Shown one piece after another: positions 43,256-51,410 of a stretch of DNA of 64,000 nucleotides. The stretch is from Dyella_D sp052115385. Its GTDB lineage: Bacteria > Pseudomonadota > Gammaproteobacteria > Xanthomonadales > Rhodanobacteraceae. The stretch spans positions 1 to 64,000 of the forward strand of contig NZ_JBFRGP010000011.1 in the NCBI RefSeq assembly GCF_052115385.1, written 5' to 3'. Position 1 is the first letter of the stretch; the number at the start of each line of letters is the position of its first letter. The position numbers were made by a program, and so were the translations under genes. The notes beneath the pieces were generated by a model. That model had not been told where the DNA came from. It worked only from the letters and a program-made list of their open reading frames with translations, and did no database searches.

Positions 43256-44077
43256 ATGACCCGCATCGCTTTCATCGGCGGAGGCAACATGGCGCGCAGC
43301 CTGATCGGCGGCCTGCTCAAGACCGGGATCGCGGCCTCCTCCATCAGCGTGGCCGAGCCGCGCGCCGAGGCGCGCCAGGAGCTGGGCCGCGAGTTCGGCG
43401 TGGCCTGCTACGGCGAAGCCAGGCTGGCCGCGGCCGAGGCCGAGGTGGTGCTGCTGGCGGTGAAGCCGCAGGTGATGCCGGCGCTGCGCAACGAGCTGCA
43501 AGAGGTGCTGCGCCAGCACCGTCCGCTGTTGATCTCGATCGCCGCCGGCGTGCGCATCGACCAGCTCGAGCGCTGGTTCGGCGGCCTGCCGATCGTGCGC
43601 TGCATGCCCAACACCCCGGCGCTGATCGGCGCCGGCGCCACCGGCCTGTGCGCCAACGGCCGGGTCAGCCCGCCGCAGCGCGCGCTGGCCCAGCGCATCC
43701 TGGACGCCGCGGGCATCACCCGCTGGCTGGAGGACGAGGCGCTGATGGATACGGTGACCGCGCTGTCCGGTTCCGGCCCGGCCTATTTCTTCGCCCTGGT
43801 CGAAGCGCTGGAAGACGCCGCCGTGGCGCAGGGCATGCCGCGCGAGACCGCGCGCGCACTGGCCGCGCAGACCTGCCTGGGTGCCGGCCGCATGCTGGCC
43901 GAGAGCGGCGAGGCGCCGGCCGAACTGCGCCGCCGCGTGACCTCGCCCAACGGCACCACCCAGGCTGCCCTGGAAAGTTTTGCCGCCGACGGCCTGCCGC
44001 GCATCGTCGCGCGCGCCGTCGCCGCCGCCACCCGCCGCGGCGAAGCACTGGCCGCTGCCCTGGATGACGCCTCGTGA
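43256..44077 (+). CDS. proC: Pyrroline-5-carboxylate reductase
   Basis: A 273-residue NAD(P)H-dependent enzyme making proline from pyrroline-5-carboxylate. The Rossmann fold opens with RIAFIGGGNMARSLIGGLL. Later come LLAVKPQVMP, SIAAGV, VRCMPNTPALIGAGATGL, and the C-terminal TALSGSGPAYFF...RRRVTSPNGTTQAAL signature. Start ATG follows AAGGAA at eight bases; the longer frame begins inside the upstream palindrome. The stop overlaps the yggT GTG by 4 bp. Confidence 0.97.
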   Translation: MTRIAFIGGGNMARSLIGGLLKTGIAASSISVAEPRAEARQELGREFGVACYGEARLAAAEAEVVLLAVKPQVMPALRNELQEVLRQHRPLLISIAAGVRIDQLERWFGGLPIVRCMPNTPALIGAGATGLCANGRVSPPQRALAQRILDAAGITRWLEDEALMDTVTALSGSGPAYFFALVEALEDAAVAQGMPRETARALAAQTCLGAGRMLAESGEAPAELRRRVTSPNGTTQAALESFAADGLPRIVARAVAAATRRGEALAAALDDAS

Positions 44078-44649
44078 GCTATCTGCTGAATGCCCTGACC
44101 TTCCTGATCAATCTCGTCTTCGGCGCGGTCACCACGCTGTTCCTGCTGCGCCTGCTGGCCGAGGCCACGCGCGCGGACTTCAACAATCCGCTGAGCCAGT
44201 TCCTGTATCGCTACACCAATCCGGTGCTGGCGCCGCTGCGGCGCGTGCTGCCGAACTGGCGGCGCATCAACCTGTCCTGCGTGCTGCTGCTGTGGGTGCT
44301 GATGCTGCTGCAGCGGCTGGTGATGTTCGCGCTGTACGGCCAGGCGCCGAACCCGCTGGGCCTGCTGGTGCTGGGCCTGGCCGACCTGCTGGACTTCGTG
44401 CTGCTGACCTATCTGGTGCTGATCTTCATCTGGTCGCTGCTGAGCCTGTTCCCGATGGACCAGCGCCATCCCGCGCTGCGCTTGATCGGCAGCCTGGTGG
44501 CGCCGGTGCTGCGCCCGCTGCGCGGCAAGCTGGTGGCCGGCGGGCTGGACTTCTCGCCGTGGGTCGCGGTGATCGTGCTGGTGCTGGTGCGCATCCTGGT
44601 GGCGGCGCCGCTGACTGCGCTGGGTGTGCAGCTCGCGCTGGGGCGCTGA
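44074..44649 (+). CDS. yggT: YggT family integral membrane protein
   Basis: A 191-residue inner-membrane protein with two YGGT units, each a pair of hydrophobic helices (residues ~1-90 and ~95-190). They are marked by RADFNNPLSQFLYRYTNPVLAPLRRVLPNW in the first and DQRHPALRLIGSLVAPVLRPLRGKL in the second. The family is widespread; proposed roles (osmotic or ion homeostasis, respiratory or division support) are not settled. It starts at GTG overlapping the proC stop, so proC and yggT are co-translated. Confidence 0.93.
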   Translation: MSYLLNALTFLINLVFGAVTTLFLLRLLAEATRADFNNPLSQFLYRYTNPVLAPLRRVLPNWRRINLSCVLLLWVLMLLQRLVMFALYGQAPNPLGLLVLGLADLLDFVLLTYLVLIFIWSLLSLFPMDQRHPALRLIGSLVAPVLRPLRGKLVAGGLDFSPWVAVIVLVLVRILVAAPLTALGVQLALGR

Positions 44650-44661
44650 ACAAACGTCTCG

Positions 44662-44750
44662 GCGCAGGTTGGGGTGAGCGCAGCGAACCCCAACGTGGCG
44701 TTCGTGGTGCGAGGTCTGTTGGGGTTCGCTGCGCTCACCCCAACCTACGC
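44662..44750. repeat. Palindromic intergenic element, copy b
   Basis: Arms GCGCAGGTTGGGGTGAGC and GCTCACCCCAACCTACGC, with inner GCAGCGAACCCCAAC and GTTGGGGTTCGCTGC, match nearly perfectly over ~31 bp around a ~22-bp spacer. It sits between convergent yggT and the BtuF-like gene, where it can serve as a two-way terminator. Confidence 0.9.
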
Positions 44751-44752
44751 TG

Positions 44753-45553
44753 CTATTTCGCGGCCCACGCGGCGATGTGCCGATGCAGTTCGGCCAGGCC
44801 ATCGAACAACGCGGCCGGCCCCGGCTGCAGGATGATCGGCGACTTGATCTCCACCACGTCGCCGCTGCGCACCGCCGGGATCGCATCCCAGCCGGGCCGT
44901 GCGGCGACATGCTCGGGCCGGAAGCGCTTGCCGCACCAGGAGCCGAAGATCACTTCCGGCGCCGCGCGCACCACCTCGGTAGGGTCGGCCAGGATGCGGT
45001 GCTTGGCCAGCGACTCGCCGGATTGATGCGGAAACACATCCTCGCCACCGGCGATGCGCACCAGCTCGGCGACCCAGCGGATGCCGGTGATCAGCGGCTC
45101 GTCCCATTCCTCGAAATAGACACGCGGATGCTTAGGTAATGCCTCGGCCGCTGCACGTATCTCGGCGATATGCCGCTCGGCTTTCTGCGCATAGGCCTGC
45201 GCCTTATCGCCCGCGCCGACCATCGCGCCCAGCCGGCGGATATAGACGAGGATGCCGTCCACGCTGCGGTGGTTGCTGATCCACACCTCCACGCCCGCCT
45301 TGATCAGGTCGCGCGCGATGTCGGCCTGCATGTCGGAAAAACCGATCACCAGGTCCGGCTCCAGCTTCAGGATCTCGCCGATCTTGGCGCTGGTGAATGC
45401 CGACACCTTCGGCTTCTCCTTCCTGGCCCGGGCGGGCCGCACGGTAAAGCCGGAGATGCCGACGATGCGGTGCTCCTCACCCAGCGCGTAGAGCACTTCG
45501 GTGGGTTCTTCGGTGAGGCAGACGATGCGCTGCGGGAAAGCGTCGTTGGACAT
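44753..45553 (-). CDS. BtuF/FhuD-like helical-backbone metal-complex binding protein without signal peptide
   Basis: A 266-residue protein of the cobalamin/siderophore binding fold (two lobes joined by a long helix). Typical motifs are RIVCLTEEPTEVLYALGEEHRIVGIS near the N-terminus, KPKVSAFTSAKIGEILKLEPDLVIGF, GVEVWI and RPGWDAIPAVRSGDVVEI near the end. The start MSNDAFPQRIV (45553) lacks any hydrophobic leader, and no better upstream start is visible, so it looks cytoplasmic; this variant is often annotated cobalamin-binding protein. No ABC transporter genes or cobalamin riboswitch are adjacent. It is followed on the minus strand by a palindromic element and preceded by yjbQ with a 28-bp gap. 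Confidence 0.85.
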   Translation of the reverse strand: MSNDAFPQRIVCLTEEPTEVLYALGEEHRIVGISGFTVRPARARKEKPKVSAFTSAKIGEILKLEPDLVIGFSDMQADIARDLIKAGVEVWISNHRSVDGILVYIRRLGAMVGAGDKAQAYAQKAERHIAEIRAAAEALPKHPRVYFEEWDEPLITGIRWVAELVRIAGGEDVFPHQSGESLAKHRILADPTEVVRAAPEVIFGSWCGKRFRPEHVAARPGWDAIPAVRSGDVVEIKSPIILQPGPAALFDGLAELHRHIAAWAAK

Positions 45554-45581
45554 GGCTTCGACTAAAGGCAACCGGTGGTAC

Positions 45582-46022
45582 TCAATGGCCCAGCACGGTG
45601 ACGGTGACCTTGCGCTGATGCGGATCGCGCCGATGCTCCCACAGGTACACCCCTTGCCACGTGCCCAGCAGCAGCTTGCCGCCATGCACCGGCAAGGTGA
45701 GGCTGACGCCGGTGAGGATGGAGCGCACGTGGGCGGGCATGTCGTCGGGGCCTTCGGCGTCGTGCTGGAAGATCGCGTCGCCATCGGGCACGGCGCGGGC
45801 GAACCAACGTTCGAGATCCTCGCGCACGGCGGGGTCGGCGTTCTCGCTGATCAGCAGCGAGCAACTGGTGTGCGTGGTGAAGACGTGGGCGATGCCGGTG
45901 TGCACGCCGGCCGCCGTCACCGCGTCGGCCAGCTTGTCGGTGATCTCGCTGAAGCCGCGGCCGCGCGTATGCACGGTGAAGCCCTGTTGGGCGACGTGTC
46001 CGGCGGGCGCGGCTCGGGTCAT
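45582..46022 (-). CDS. yjbQ: YjbQ family protein (UPF0047)
   Basis: A 146-residue member of the YjbQ/UPF0047 family, small trimeric proteins with weak thiamin-phosphate-synthase-like activity reported in E. coli; the physiological role is unclear. Diagnostic motifs are GVHTGIAHVFTTHTSCSLLISENADPAVREDLE, the DAEGPDDMPAHVRSILTGVSLTLPV stretch and LLLGTWQGVYLWEHR. The start ATG at 46022 gives the expected length. It lies 28 bp after pdxH on the same strand, and a pdxH-yjbQ-BtuF-like transcript is likely. Confidence 0.92.
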   Translation of the reverse strand: MTRAAPAGHVAQQGFTVHTRGRGFSEITDKLADAVTAAGVHTGIAHVFTTHTSCSLLISENADPAVREDLERWFARAVPDGDAIFQHDAEGPDDMPAHVRSILTGVSLTLPVHGGKLLLGTWQGVYLWEHRRDPHQRKVTVTVLGH

Positions 46023-46050
46023 GGCGGCGATCCTCAGGGTAAGGCGTGCC

Positions 46051-46638
46051 TCAGGGATACAGCAGGCGATGCGTCCAGGTCTGGCCGTGGCGGCTCCAGC
46101 GCACGCGCTCGTGCAGGCGGAACTGCGCGCCGTACCAGAATTCGATGGTGTCCGGCTCGACCACATAGCCGCCCCAGTGTGGCGGACGCGTGACGTTGCG
46201 GCCGTCGAACTCCTGCTCGTAGCGCGCCACGCGCTGCTCGAAGGTGTCGCGGTCGGGCAGGGTCTGCGACTGCAGCGAGGCCCAGGCGCCGATCTGGCTC
46301 TGGCGCGGGCGGCTGGCGAAGTACGCGTCCGATTCCTCGTCCATCAACTTGCGCGCGGCGCCTTCGACGCGCACCTGCACACCGTCGCGCAGCTGCTTCC
46401 AGTGGAAGCACAGCGCCACCTGCGGGTGCACCTCCAGCTCGGTGCCCTTGTCGCTCTGGTAGTTGGTGAAGAAACGGAAGCCGCGCTCGTCGGCGCCCTT
46501 GAGCAGCACCACGCGCGAGCTGACCCGGCCACCGGCATCGGCGGTGGACAGCGTCATGGCGGTGGGCTCGGGGTCGCCACTCGTCCGGGCACCCTCCAGC
46601 AGTTGTTGGAAGGTCTCGAGGATTTCGGGTTTCAGCAT
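46051..46638 (-). CDS. pdxH: Pyridoxamine/pyridoxine 5'-phosphate oxidase
   Basis: A 195-residue FMN-dependent dimeric oxidase making pyridoxal 5'-phosphate. Motifs: TAMTLSTADAGGRVSSRVVLLKGADERGFRFFTNYQSDKG (FMN binding), ALCFHWKQLRDGVQVRVEG, and the C-terminal PPHWGGYVVEPDTIEFWYGAQFRLHERVRWSR...THRLLYP, which ends in the family-typical LYP. The start is 46638, giving MLKPEILETF. Its 5' end is only 39 bp from the divergent kinase gene, so the two promoters must overlap neighbouring sequence. Confidence 0.95.
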   Translation of the reverse strand: MLKPEILETFQQLLEGARTSGDPEPTAMTLSTADAGGRVSSRVVLLKGADERGFRFFTNYQSDKGTELEVHPQVALCFHWKQLRDGVQVRVEGAARKLMDEESDAYFASRPRQSQIGAWASLQSQTLPDRDTFEQRVARYEQEFDGRNVTRPPHWGGYVVEPDTIEFWYGAQFRLHERVRWSRHGQTWTHRLLYP

Positions 46639-46677
46639 GGGTCTTGAATCGTGGCCGGCGCGCGTCATCATGCGCGG

Positions 46678-47508
46678 ATGGTTAACGATGCTAGCACGCA
46701 GAATTCGACCCTGGCGGGACTCCTGCTGGATCAGTACGCCGGCCGTATCGCCCGCTCGCGGCGGCCGTACCTGCTGGGGATCTCCGGCCTGCAGGGCAGC
46801 GGCAAGAGCACCCTGGCGCGGGAAGTGAAGCTGCAGGCCGAAGCGCAGGGCCTGCCGACCGAGGTGCTGGCCCTCGACGACTTCTATTACAGCCGCAGCG
46901 AACGCGAGTCCCTGGCCCACCAGGTGCATCCGCTGCTGAAGACCCGCGGCGTGCCGGGCACCCACGAGATCGAACTGCTGTTGTCGGTGCTGGCGGCCCT
47001 GCCGCATGCCTCGGACAAGCTGCCCGTGACCTATCCGCGCTTCGACAAGGGCCGCGATACGCGCATGCCGCCCTCGCGCTGGCCGAAGATCGTGCGGGCG
47101 CCCAAGCTCATCGTGCTGGAAGGCTGGGCCCTGGGCATCAAGCCGCAGCTGCAGTCCGCGCTGGACGAGCCGGTCAATGCGCTGGAGCGCGACGAAGACC
47201 CGGACGGCACCTGGCGCCACTGGGTCAACAAGCAGTTGCGCGGCTACCAGCCGCTATGGCGCAAGCTCGACGCACTGGTGGTGCTGCAGGCGCCGAACTG
47301 GGAAGTGGTGCGCCAGTGGCGCAGCCAGCAGGAAGAGGAGCTGCTCGCGCGGCATGCGCCGCTGGCGATGGATGCTGCGGCGATGGAACACTTCCTCGCC
47401 CACTTCGAGCGGCTGAGCCGCCACGCCCTGGCCACCCTGCCCGCGCTGGCCGACACCTGTGTCGAATACGACACGCAGCGGCATGTCACCGGGCTCAGTC
47501 ACTTCTGA
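46678..47508 (+). CDS. P-loop kinase of the D-glycerate 3-kinase type
   Basis: A 276-residue P-loop kinase resembling D-glycerate 3-kinase (GLYK) and YggC-like proteins. Walker A is in YLLGISGLQGSGKSTLA. The substrate-side motif VLALDDFYYSRSERESLA and HPLLKTRGVPGTHE are characteristic. The Walker B-like KLIVLEGWALGIKPQ is near residue 145, and the C-terminal WRSQQEEELL region forms the lid. The start at 46678 (MVNDASTQN) is preferred over an ATG nine codons upstream, which would leave only 12 bp to the divergent pdxH gene. The substrate is not certain from sequence. Confidence 0.85.
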   Translation: MVNDASTQNSTLAGLLLDQYAGRIARSRRPYLLGISGLQGSGKSTLAREVKLQAEAQGLPTEVLALDDFYYSRSERESLAHQVHPLLKTRGVPGTHEIELLLSVLAALPHASDKLPVTYPRFDKGRDTRMPPSRWPKIVRAPKLIVLEGWALGIKPQLQSALDEPVNALERDEDPDGTWRHWVNKQLRGYQPLWRKLDALVVLQAPNWEVVRQWRSQQEEELLARHAPLAMDAAAMEHFLAHFERLSRHALATLPALADTCVEYDTQRHVTGLSHF

Positions 47509-47554
47509 ACATCGGCAGCGCGCGGATCGCTGGCGACCCGCGCGCATGGGCCGG

Positions 47555-47758
47555 CTAATCGACCAGAAAGCTGATGCGCAGATTGACGCGCCATTCCTCG
47601 ATGGCGCCGTCGTCCTTGGTGACGACTTTGATCTCGTTCACCCAGGCGCCCCGGATGTGCTTGACCGTCTTCGCCGTCTTGTTCAAACCGTGCTTCACAG
47701 CGTCTTCCAGACCCTTGCTGGACGACGCACTGACCTCGATGATCTTGGTGACCGACAT
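47555..47758 (-). CDS. Dodecin flavin-binding protein
   Basis: A 67-residue dodecin that assembles as a hollow dodecamer storing or sequestering flavins. The sequence MSVTKIIEVSASSSKGLEDAV, TVKHIRGAWVNEIK, and the closing EEWRVNLRISFLVD are diagnostic: a beta strand, one helix, and two strands with the conserved Trp that stacks on the flavin. It is convergent with the kinase gene, 46 bp from its stop, with no obvious terminator between them. Confidence 0.93.
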   Translation of the reverse strand: MSVTKIIEVSASSSKGLEDAVKHGLNKTAKTVKHIRGAWVNEIKVVTKDDGAIEEWRVNLRISFLVD

Positions 47759-47874
47759 GGCGATTCCTCCCCACAGGCCGCGCGGGCGGCGCGGCGACGC
47801 TCCCCCTAGCCGCGCCAGTCTGGGAGCGCCCCGCCCCGTACGGCAAGCCGCACTGCAGTAAGGACCACGGTCGA

Positions 47875-48216
47875 TCAGGTCAGCGGCTCGACCAGCACCG
47901 CCGTGCCATACGCCAGCACCTCGGTGACGCCCTGGGCCACGTCATTGGCGTCGTAGCGCATCGCCACCACCGCGTTGGCGCCGTGCTGGCCGGCATGCTG
48001 CAGCATCAGCTCGAAGGCCTCCTCGCGCGCCTTCTCGCACAGCCCGGTGTAGATCGAGATATTGCCGCCGACCAGCGTCTGCAGCGACGCACCGAGGTTG
48101 CCGACGATGCTGCGCGAACGCACGGTGATGCCACGCACGATGCCCATCGGGCGGACGATGCGGTAACCCGGAAGTTCGTTGCCGGTGGTGACCATGGTGG
48201 GGGTGACGCGGGCCAT
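47875..48216 (-). CDS. YbjQ family protein (UPF0145)
   Basis: A 113-residue member of the YbjQ/UPF0145 heavy-metal-binding-like family, whose members form pentameric rings; function unknown. It shows VTTGNELPGYRIVRPMGIVRGITVRSRSIVGNLGASLQTLVGGNISIYTGLCEKAREEAF followed by GANAVVAMRYDAND and EVLAYGTAVLVEPL, a full-length match to the family layout. The start at 48216 has AAGGAG six bases upstream; the longer open frame continues into the neighbouring palindromic repeat and is not real. Its stop lies 116 bp upstream (in transcript direction) of the dodecin start. Confidence 0.92.
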   Translation of the reverse strand: MARVTPTMVTTGNELPGYRIVRPMGIVRGITVRSRSIVGNLGASLQTLVGGNISIYTGLCEKAREEAFELMLQHAGQHGANAVVAMRYDANDVAQGVTEVLAYGTAVLVEPLT

Positions 48217-48310
48217 GGAGAGCTCCTTGAGGGTGGTGTGCTGGCGATGGTCCCATAGCGCCGGGGGCTTGGAATGTGCCGGGGTGAGGGCTTGCTCGTG
48301 GGCCGGCAAG

Positions 48311-48402
48311 CGTAGGTTGGGGTGAGCCGCAGGCGAACCCCAACATGGCGGTGACCGGACGCATCGCACTGTTGGGGTTCGCTTCGCTCACCCCAACCTA
48401 CG
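48311..48402. repeat. Palindromic intergenic element, copy c
   Basis: CGTAGGTTGGGGTGAG... on the left and ...CTCACCCCAACCTACG on the right. The inner segments belong to two variants (CCGCAGGCG left, CGCTTCG right), as in copy a. It lies upstream of the YbjQ gene, in the 328-bp gap to the SDR gene. Confidence 0.88.
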
Positions 48403-48462
48403 CCGAGGGTTGTGCGATCTCATGCTGTACCTACGCCTGCTCTTGCCGACCCTTGCAAGAGA

Positions 48463-48496
48463 CGCCGTCATTCCGGCCTACGCCGGAATGACGGCG
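48463..48496. repeat. Second type of intergenic hairpin
   Basis: CGCCGTCATTCCGGC and GCCGGAATGACGGCG are a perfect 15-bp inverted repeat around CTAC. It has no T-run and lies 49 bp past the SDR stop codon; it could be a transcription end or a dispersed repeat. No second copy is seen in this window. Confidence 0.85.
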
Positions 48497-48544
48497 ATTG
48501 AACGCTGACGCACACTTGCGCACGGGCTTGCCTGATAGCGACAC

Positions 48545-49372
48545 CTACAACAACGCCCGATACCCCTCCCGCGCGTCCGGCCATCCAAACGCAAACCCGC
48601 TCGCACGCAGGCGTGCATTGCTCAAGCGCTTGCTGCCGACGCCCGGCGGCGCAGGACCATCCGCCGGACGCGGCGCACCGATCAAACCGGCAAGGTGTTC
48701 GTACAACACGTGCATCGGCAACGGCGTGTCGTCGACGCCGACATAGACGCTTTCCGGTGCCGGCAAGCCCAGCAGATGCACGATCGCCGCCGCCGCGTCA
48801 TCGACATGGATGCGATTGGACCAATGCGGCGGATCGCGCGGCACTCGCGCCTCGCCGGCGCGCAGACGTTCCAGCAATTGCATGCGGCCCGGCCCGTAAA
48901 TGCCCGCCAGGCGCAGGCTGATCGACGGCACCGCATGCGCGGCCAGCCATTGCTCCGCTTCCAGCAACACACGCCCATTGAACCCCGGTGGCGCGGGTGG
49001 CGTTTCCTCATCCACCCACCCATCGCCATGCTCGCCATACACCGCGCTGGAAGAAACGAACAGCACGCGCTGCAGCGGCGCGCCGGACAGCGCATCGAGC
49101 AGATGCTTCAAGCCATCCACGAAGACCGCCCGATAAGCCGCCTCCTCGCGCGCGCCGGGCGTCGGCGCATACACCACGCGGGTAATCCCCTGCGGCAGTT
49201 GCCGCAATGTCTGCGGCTGAGTCAAATCGCCGCGCAGCCAGCGCACACCATGCTCCCCGTCATGCGCGGGTGAACGCCGCAGCGCCCATACCTCGTCCCC
49301 GCGCGCCAGCAGGCGTGGTGCCACGCGCATCCCAAGATCGCCGCATCCGGCCAGCAGCACCCGTCCGGTCAT
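48545..49372 (-). CDS. Atypical SDR-family NAD(P)-dependent epimerase/dehydratase-like protein
   Basis: A 275-residue extended/atypical short-chain dehydrogenase resembling YeeZ-type proteins. A Rossmann motif near the N-terminus (VLLAGCGDLGMRVAPRLLARGDEV, with G-x-G-x-x-G) is followed by LRGDLTQPQTL, VVYAPTPG, and VLFVSSSAVYGEHGDGWVDE containing the catalytic-type Ser and Tyr. LRLAGIYGPGR and WSNRIHVDDAAAAIVHLL come next. The Lys expected four residues after the Tyr is absent (YGEHG), as in several atypical SDRs, so catalysis is uncertain. It is divergent from aroK by 26 bp. Confidence 0.85.
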   Translation of the reverse strand: MTGRVLLAGCGDLGMRVAPRLLARGDEVWALRRSPAHDGEHGVRWLRGDLTQPQTLRQLPQGITRVVYAPTPGAREEAAYRAVFVDGLKHLLDALSGAPLQRVLFVSSSAVYGEHGDGWVDEETPPAPPGFNGRVLLEAEQWLAAHAVPSISLRLAGIYGPGRMQLLERLRAGEARVPRDPPHWSNRIHVDDAAAAIVHLLGLPAPESVYVGVDDTPLPMHVLYEHLAGLIGAPRPADGPAPPGVGSKRLSNARLRASGFAFGWPDAREGYRALL

Positions 49373-49398
49373 GCGTGGCCTGCTGTTAAAGTTGGCAT

Positions 49399-49938
49399 AT
49401 GAATCCCTCGTGCAACCTGTTCATGGTCGGTCCGACCGGCGCCGGCAAGACGTCGATCGGCCGGCGGCTGGCCGCGCATTATGGGCTGGAGTTCCTGGAT
49501 CTCGACCAGGAAATCGAGCGCCATTGCGGCGCCACCGTGAGTACGGTGTTCGAACTGGAAGGCGAGGCCGGTTTCCGCCGCCGCGAAAGCACCCTGCTGG
49601 AGGCCTGCAGCGCGCGCAGCGAGGTGCTGCTGGCGACCGGGGCCGGCGCGGTGCTCGACCCGGCCAATCGCCGCCTGCTGGCCGAGCGCGGCTACGTGCT
49701 GTGGTTACAGGCCACGGTGGAACAGCAGCTCGAACGGCTGGCGCGCGACCGCAGCCGGCCGCTGCTGGACGGCGCGGACCGCCGCGCGAAACTCGAATCC
49801 ATGGCGGGCATCCGCACGCCGCTCTATGCCGATGTCGCCGACCTGGTGATCCCGGGCGAGCACGAACTCGTGCTGGCCGCCAGCGAACGCAGCATCGCCC
49901 TGATCGATCAGCACTGGCAGCGCCAGCAAGCCGCATGA
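49399..49938 (+). CDS. aroK: Shikimate kinase
   Basis: A 179-residue P-loop kinase that phosphorylates shikimate in the aromatic amino acid pathway. Walker A MVGPTGAGKTSIGRRLA, the shikimate-binding FLDLDQEIERHCG, ELEGEAGFRRRES, ATGAGAVLDPANR and the adenine/lid region RDRSRPLLDG are all present. The usual glycine triplet is varied (ATGAGAV instead of x-G-G-G), within the family range. The stop overlaps the aroB ATG by 4 bp (ATGA). Confidence 0.95.
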   Translation: MNPSCNLFMVGPTGAGKTSIGRRLAAHYGLEFLDLDQEIERHCGATVSTVFELEGEAGFRRRESTLLEACSARSEVLLATGAGAVLDPANRRLLAERGYVLWLQATVEQQLERLARDRSRPLLDGADRRAKLESMAGIRTPLYADVADLVIPGEHELVLAASERSIALIDQHWQRQQAA

Positions 49939-51044
49939 ATATGACCGACCTTATTGCTTCCCCGCGCACCATCGACGTCGCCCTCGGCCAGCGCAGCTAT
50001 CCGGTATGGATCGGCGCCGGCCTGCTCGACGACCGCGCCCGCTGGCGCGCCATGCTGCGCGGCCGCCACGCGCTGGTGATCAGCAACACCACGGTGGCGC
50101 CGCTGTATCTGGAGCGCGTCGCCGCCGGCCTGGAAGGCTTGCAGTGGTCGGCCTTCCTGCTCGACGACGGCGAGGCGCACAAGACCTTCGACAACGTCAG
50201 CCGCGCGCTGGATGCACTGGCGCAACTGGGCGCCACCCGCGACGCCTGCGTGGTCGCGCTGGGCGGCGGCGTGGTGGGCGACCTGGCCGGCTTCAGCGCG
50301 GCGTGCTGGATGCGCGGGATCGACTTCATCCAGATGCCGACCACCCTGCTGGCGATGGTCGATTCCTCGGTCGGCGGCAAGACCGGCGTCAACCTGCCGG
50401 CCGGCAAGAACCTGGTCGGCGCCTTCCACCAGCCGCGCGCGGTGGTAGCCGACATCGACACCCTCGCCACCCTGCCGCAGCGCGAATACCGCGCCGGCCT
50501 GGCCGAAGTGGTGAAGGGCGCGGCGATCGGCGACTTGCCGTTCTTCGAGTGGCTGGAACAGCAGGCCGACGCACTGGCCGCGCGCGATACCGCGCCGCTG
50601 GTCGAAGCCATCGCGCGCAAGGTGCAGTACAAGGCCGGCGTGGTCGCCCGCGACGAAACCGAGCAAGGCGAACGCGCCCTGCTCAACCTGGGCCACACCT
50701 TCGGCCATGCGCTGGAAACCGCCGGCAAGTACACCACCCTGCTGCACGGCGAAGGCGTGGCGGTGGGCATGCTGCTGGCCGCGCGCCTGTCGGAACGGCT
50801 GGGCATGAGCGTCGCCGCCGACACCGCGCGCCTGCAGCGCCTGCTGCAACGGCTGGGCCTGCCCACCGCGATCCCCACCGGCATGGACCCGCAGGCGCTG
50901 CTGGCCCTGATGCGTCTGGACAAGAAGAACACCGCCGGCACCTTGCGGCTGATCCTGTGGCGCGGCATCGGGCAGGCCGAGATCGTCGGCGGCGTGGACG
51001 AGCGCGAAGTACTGGCGACGCTGCGCGAGGCGACGGCGGCGTGA
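49935..51044 (+). CDS. aroB: 3-dehydroquinate synthase
   Basis: A 369-residue NAD- and zinc-dependent enzyme that makes 3-dehydroquinate from DAHP. The motifs DDGEAHKTF, VALGGGVVGDLAGFSAACWMRGIDFIQMPTTLLAMVDSSVGGKTGVNLPAGKNLVGAFHQP, the zinc ligands in YRAGLAEVVK, GHTFGHALE and LHGEGVAVGM are complete. The chosen ATG overlaps the aroK stop; an alternative start two codons later (MTDLIAS) cannot be excluded. It forms an aroKB pair as in many gammaproteobacteria, but here without the adjacent pilMNOPQ genes. Confidence 0.97.
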   Translation: MNMTDLIASPRTIDVALGQRSYPVWIGAGLLDDRARWRAMLRGRHALVISNTTVAPLYLERVAAGLEGLQWSAFLLDDGEAHKTFDNVSRALDALAQLGATRDACVVALGGGVVGDLAGFSAACWMRGIDFIQMPTTLLAMVDSSVGGKTGVNLPAGKNLVGAFHQPRAVVADIDTLATLPQREYRAGLAEVVKGAAIGDLPFFEWLEQQADALAARDTAPLVEAIARKVQYKAGVVARDETEQGERALLNLGHTFGHALETAGKYTTLLHGEGVAVGMLLAARLSERLGMSVAADTARLQRLLQRLGLPTAIPTGMDPQALLALMRLDKKNTAGTLRLILWRGIGQAEIVGGVDEREVLATLREATAA

Positions 51045-51136
51045 CAAGCGCGATGCCCGCGACCAGCGCGGGCTCGCCGCCACCCTGCCACCCCCTCTAG
51101 AATGCGGAACTCGCGGCCCACCGCCCCCCACCCATC

Positions 51137-51409
51137 ATGCAACCCTCCATGCGCCTCTACCTGCAAACCGCGCCCAGCTCCGGCGAAGCGCCCCGCTACG
51201 TCCAGATCGTGCTGGAGCAGGACCTGCTCGGCGGCTGGACGCTGTATCGCGAGACCGGCGTGCAGGGCGGCAAGGCCACCCTCAAGCGCGAGCAGTTCCT
51301 GGAGCGCGACGACGCCATCGCGGCGTTCGAGAAGGCGCGCGATGCGCAACTCAAGCGCGGCTACCGCCTGATGTTCAGCCAGGGCATGGACGGCCCGTAC
51401 GGACGTTGA
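51137..51409 (+). CDS. Small WGR-domain-like protein
   Basis: A 90-residue protein almost entirely made of a WGR-like fold: MRLYLQTAPSSGEAPRYVQIVLEQDLLGGWTLYRETGVQGGKATLKREQFLERDDAIAAFEKARDAQLKRGY. WGR domains occur in poly(ADP-ribose) polymerases and MolR-type proteins and may bind nucleic acid; the role of free-standing bacterial versions is unknown. The ATG at 51149 (MRLYLQ) is an equally plausible start. A TAGAAT hexamer at 51098-51103 is a candidate -10. It ends one base before the hemE ATG, so the two are likely co-transcribed. Confidence 0.82.
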   Translation: MQPSMRLYLQTAPSSGEAPRYVQIVLEQDLLGGWTLYRETGVQGGKATLKREQFLERDDAIAAFEKARDAQLKRGYRLMFSQGMDGPYGR

Positions 51410-51410
51410 A

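Noticed and set aside
44753..45553. Possible cobalamin riboswitch or BtuCD transporter genes near the BtuF-like gene
   Set aside because: The upstream neighbour is yjbQ after 28 bp, leaving no room for a riboswitch, and no permease or ATPase gene lies nearby.
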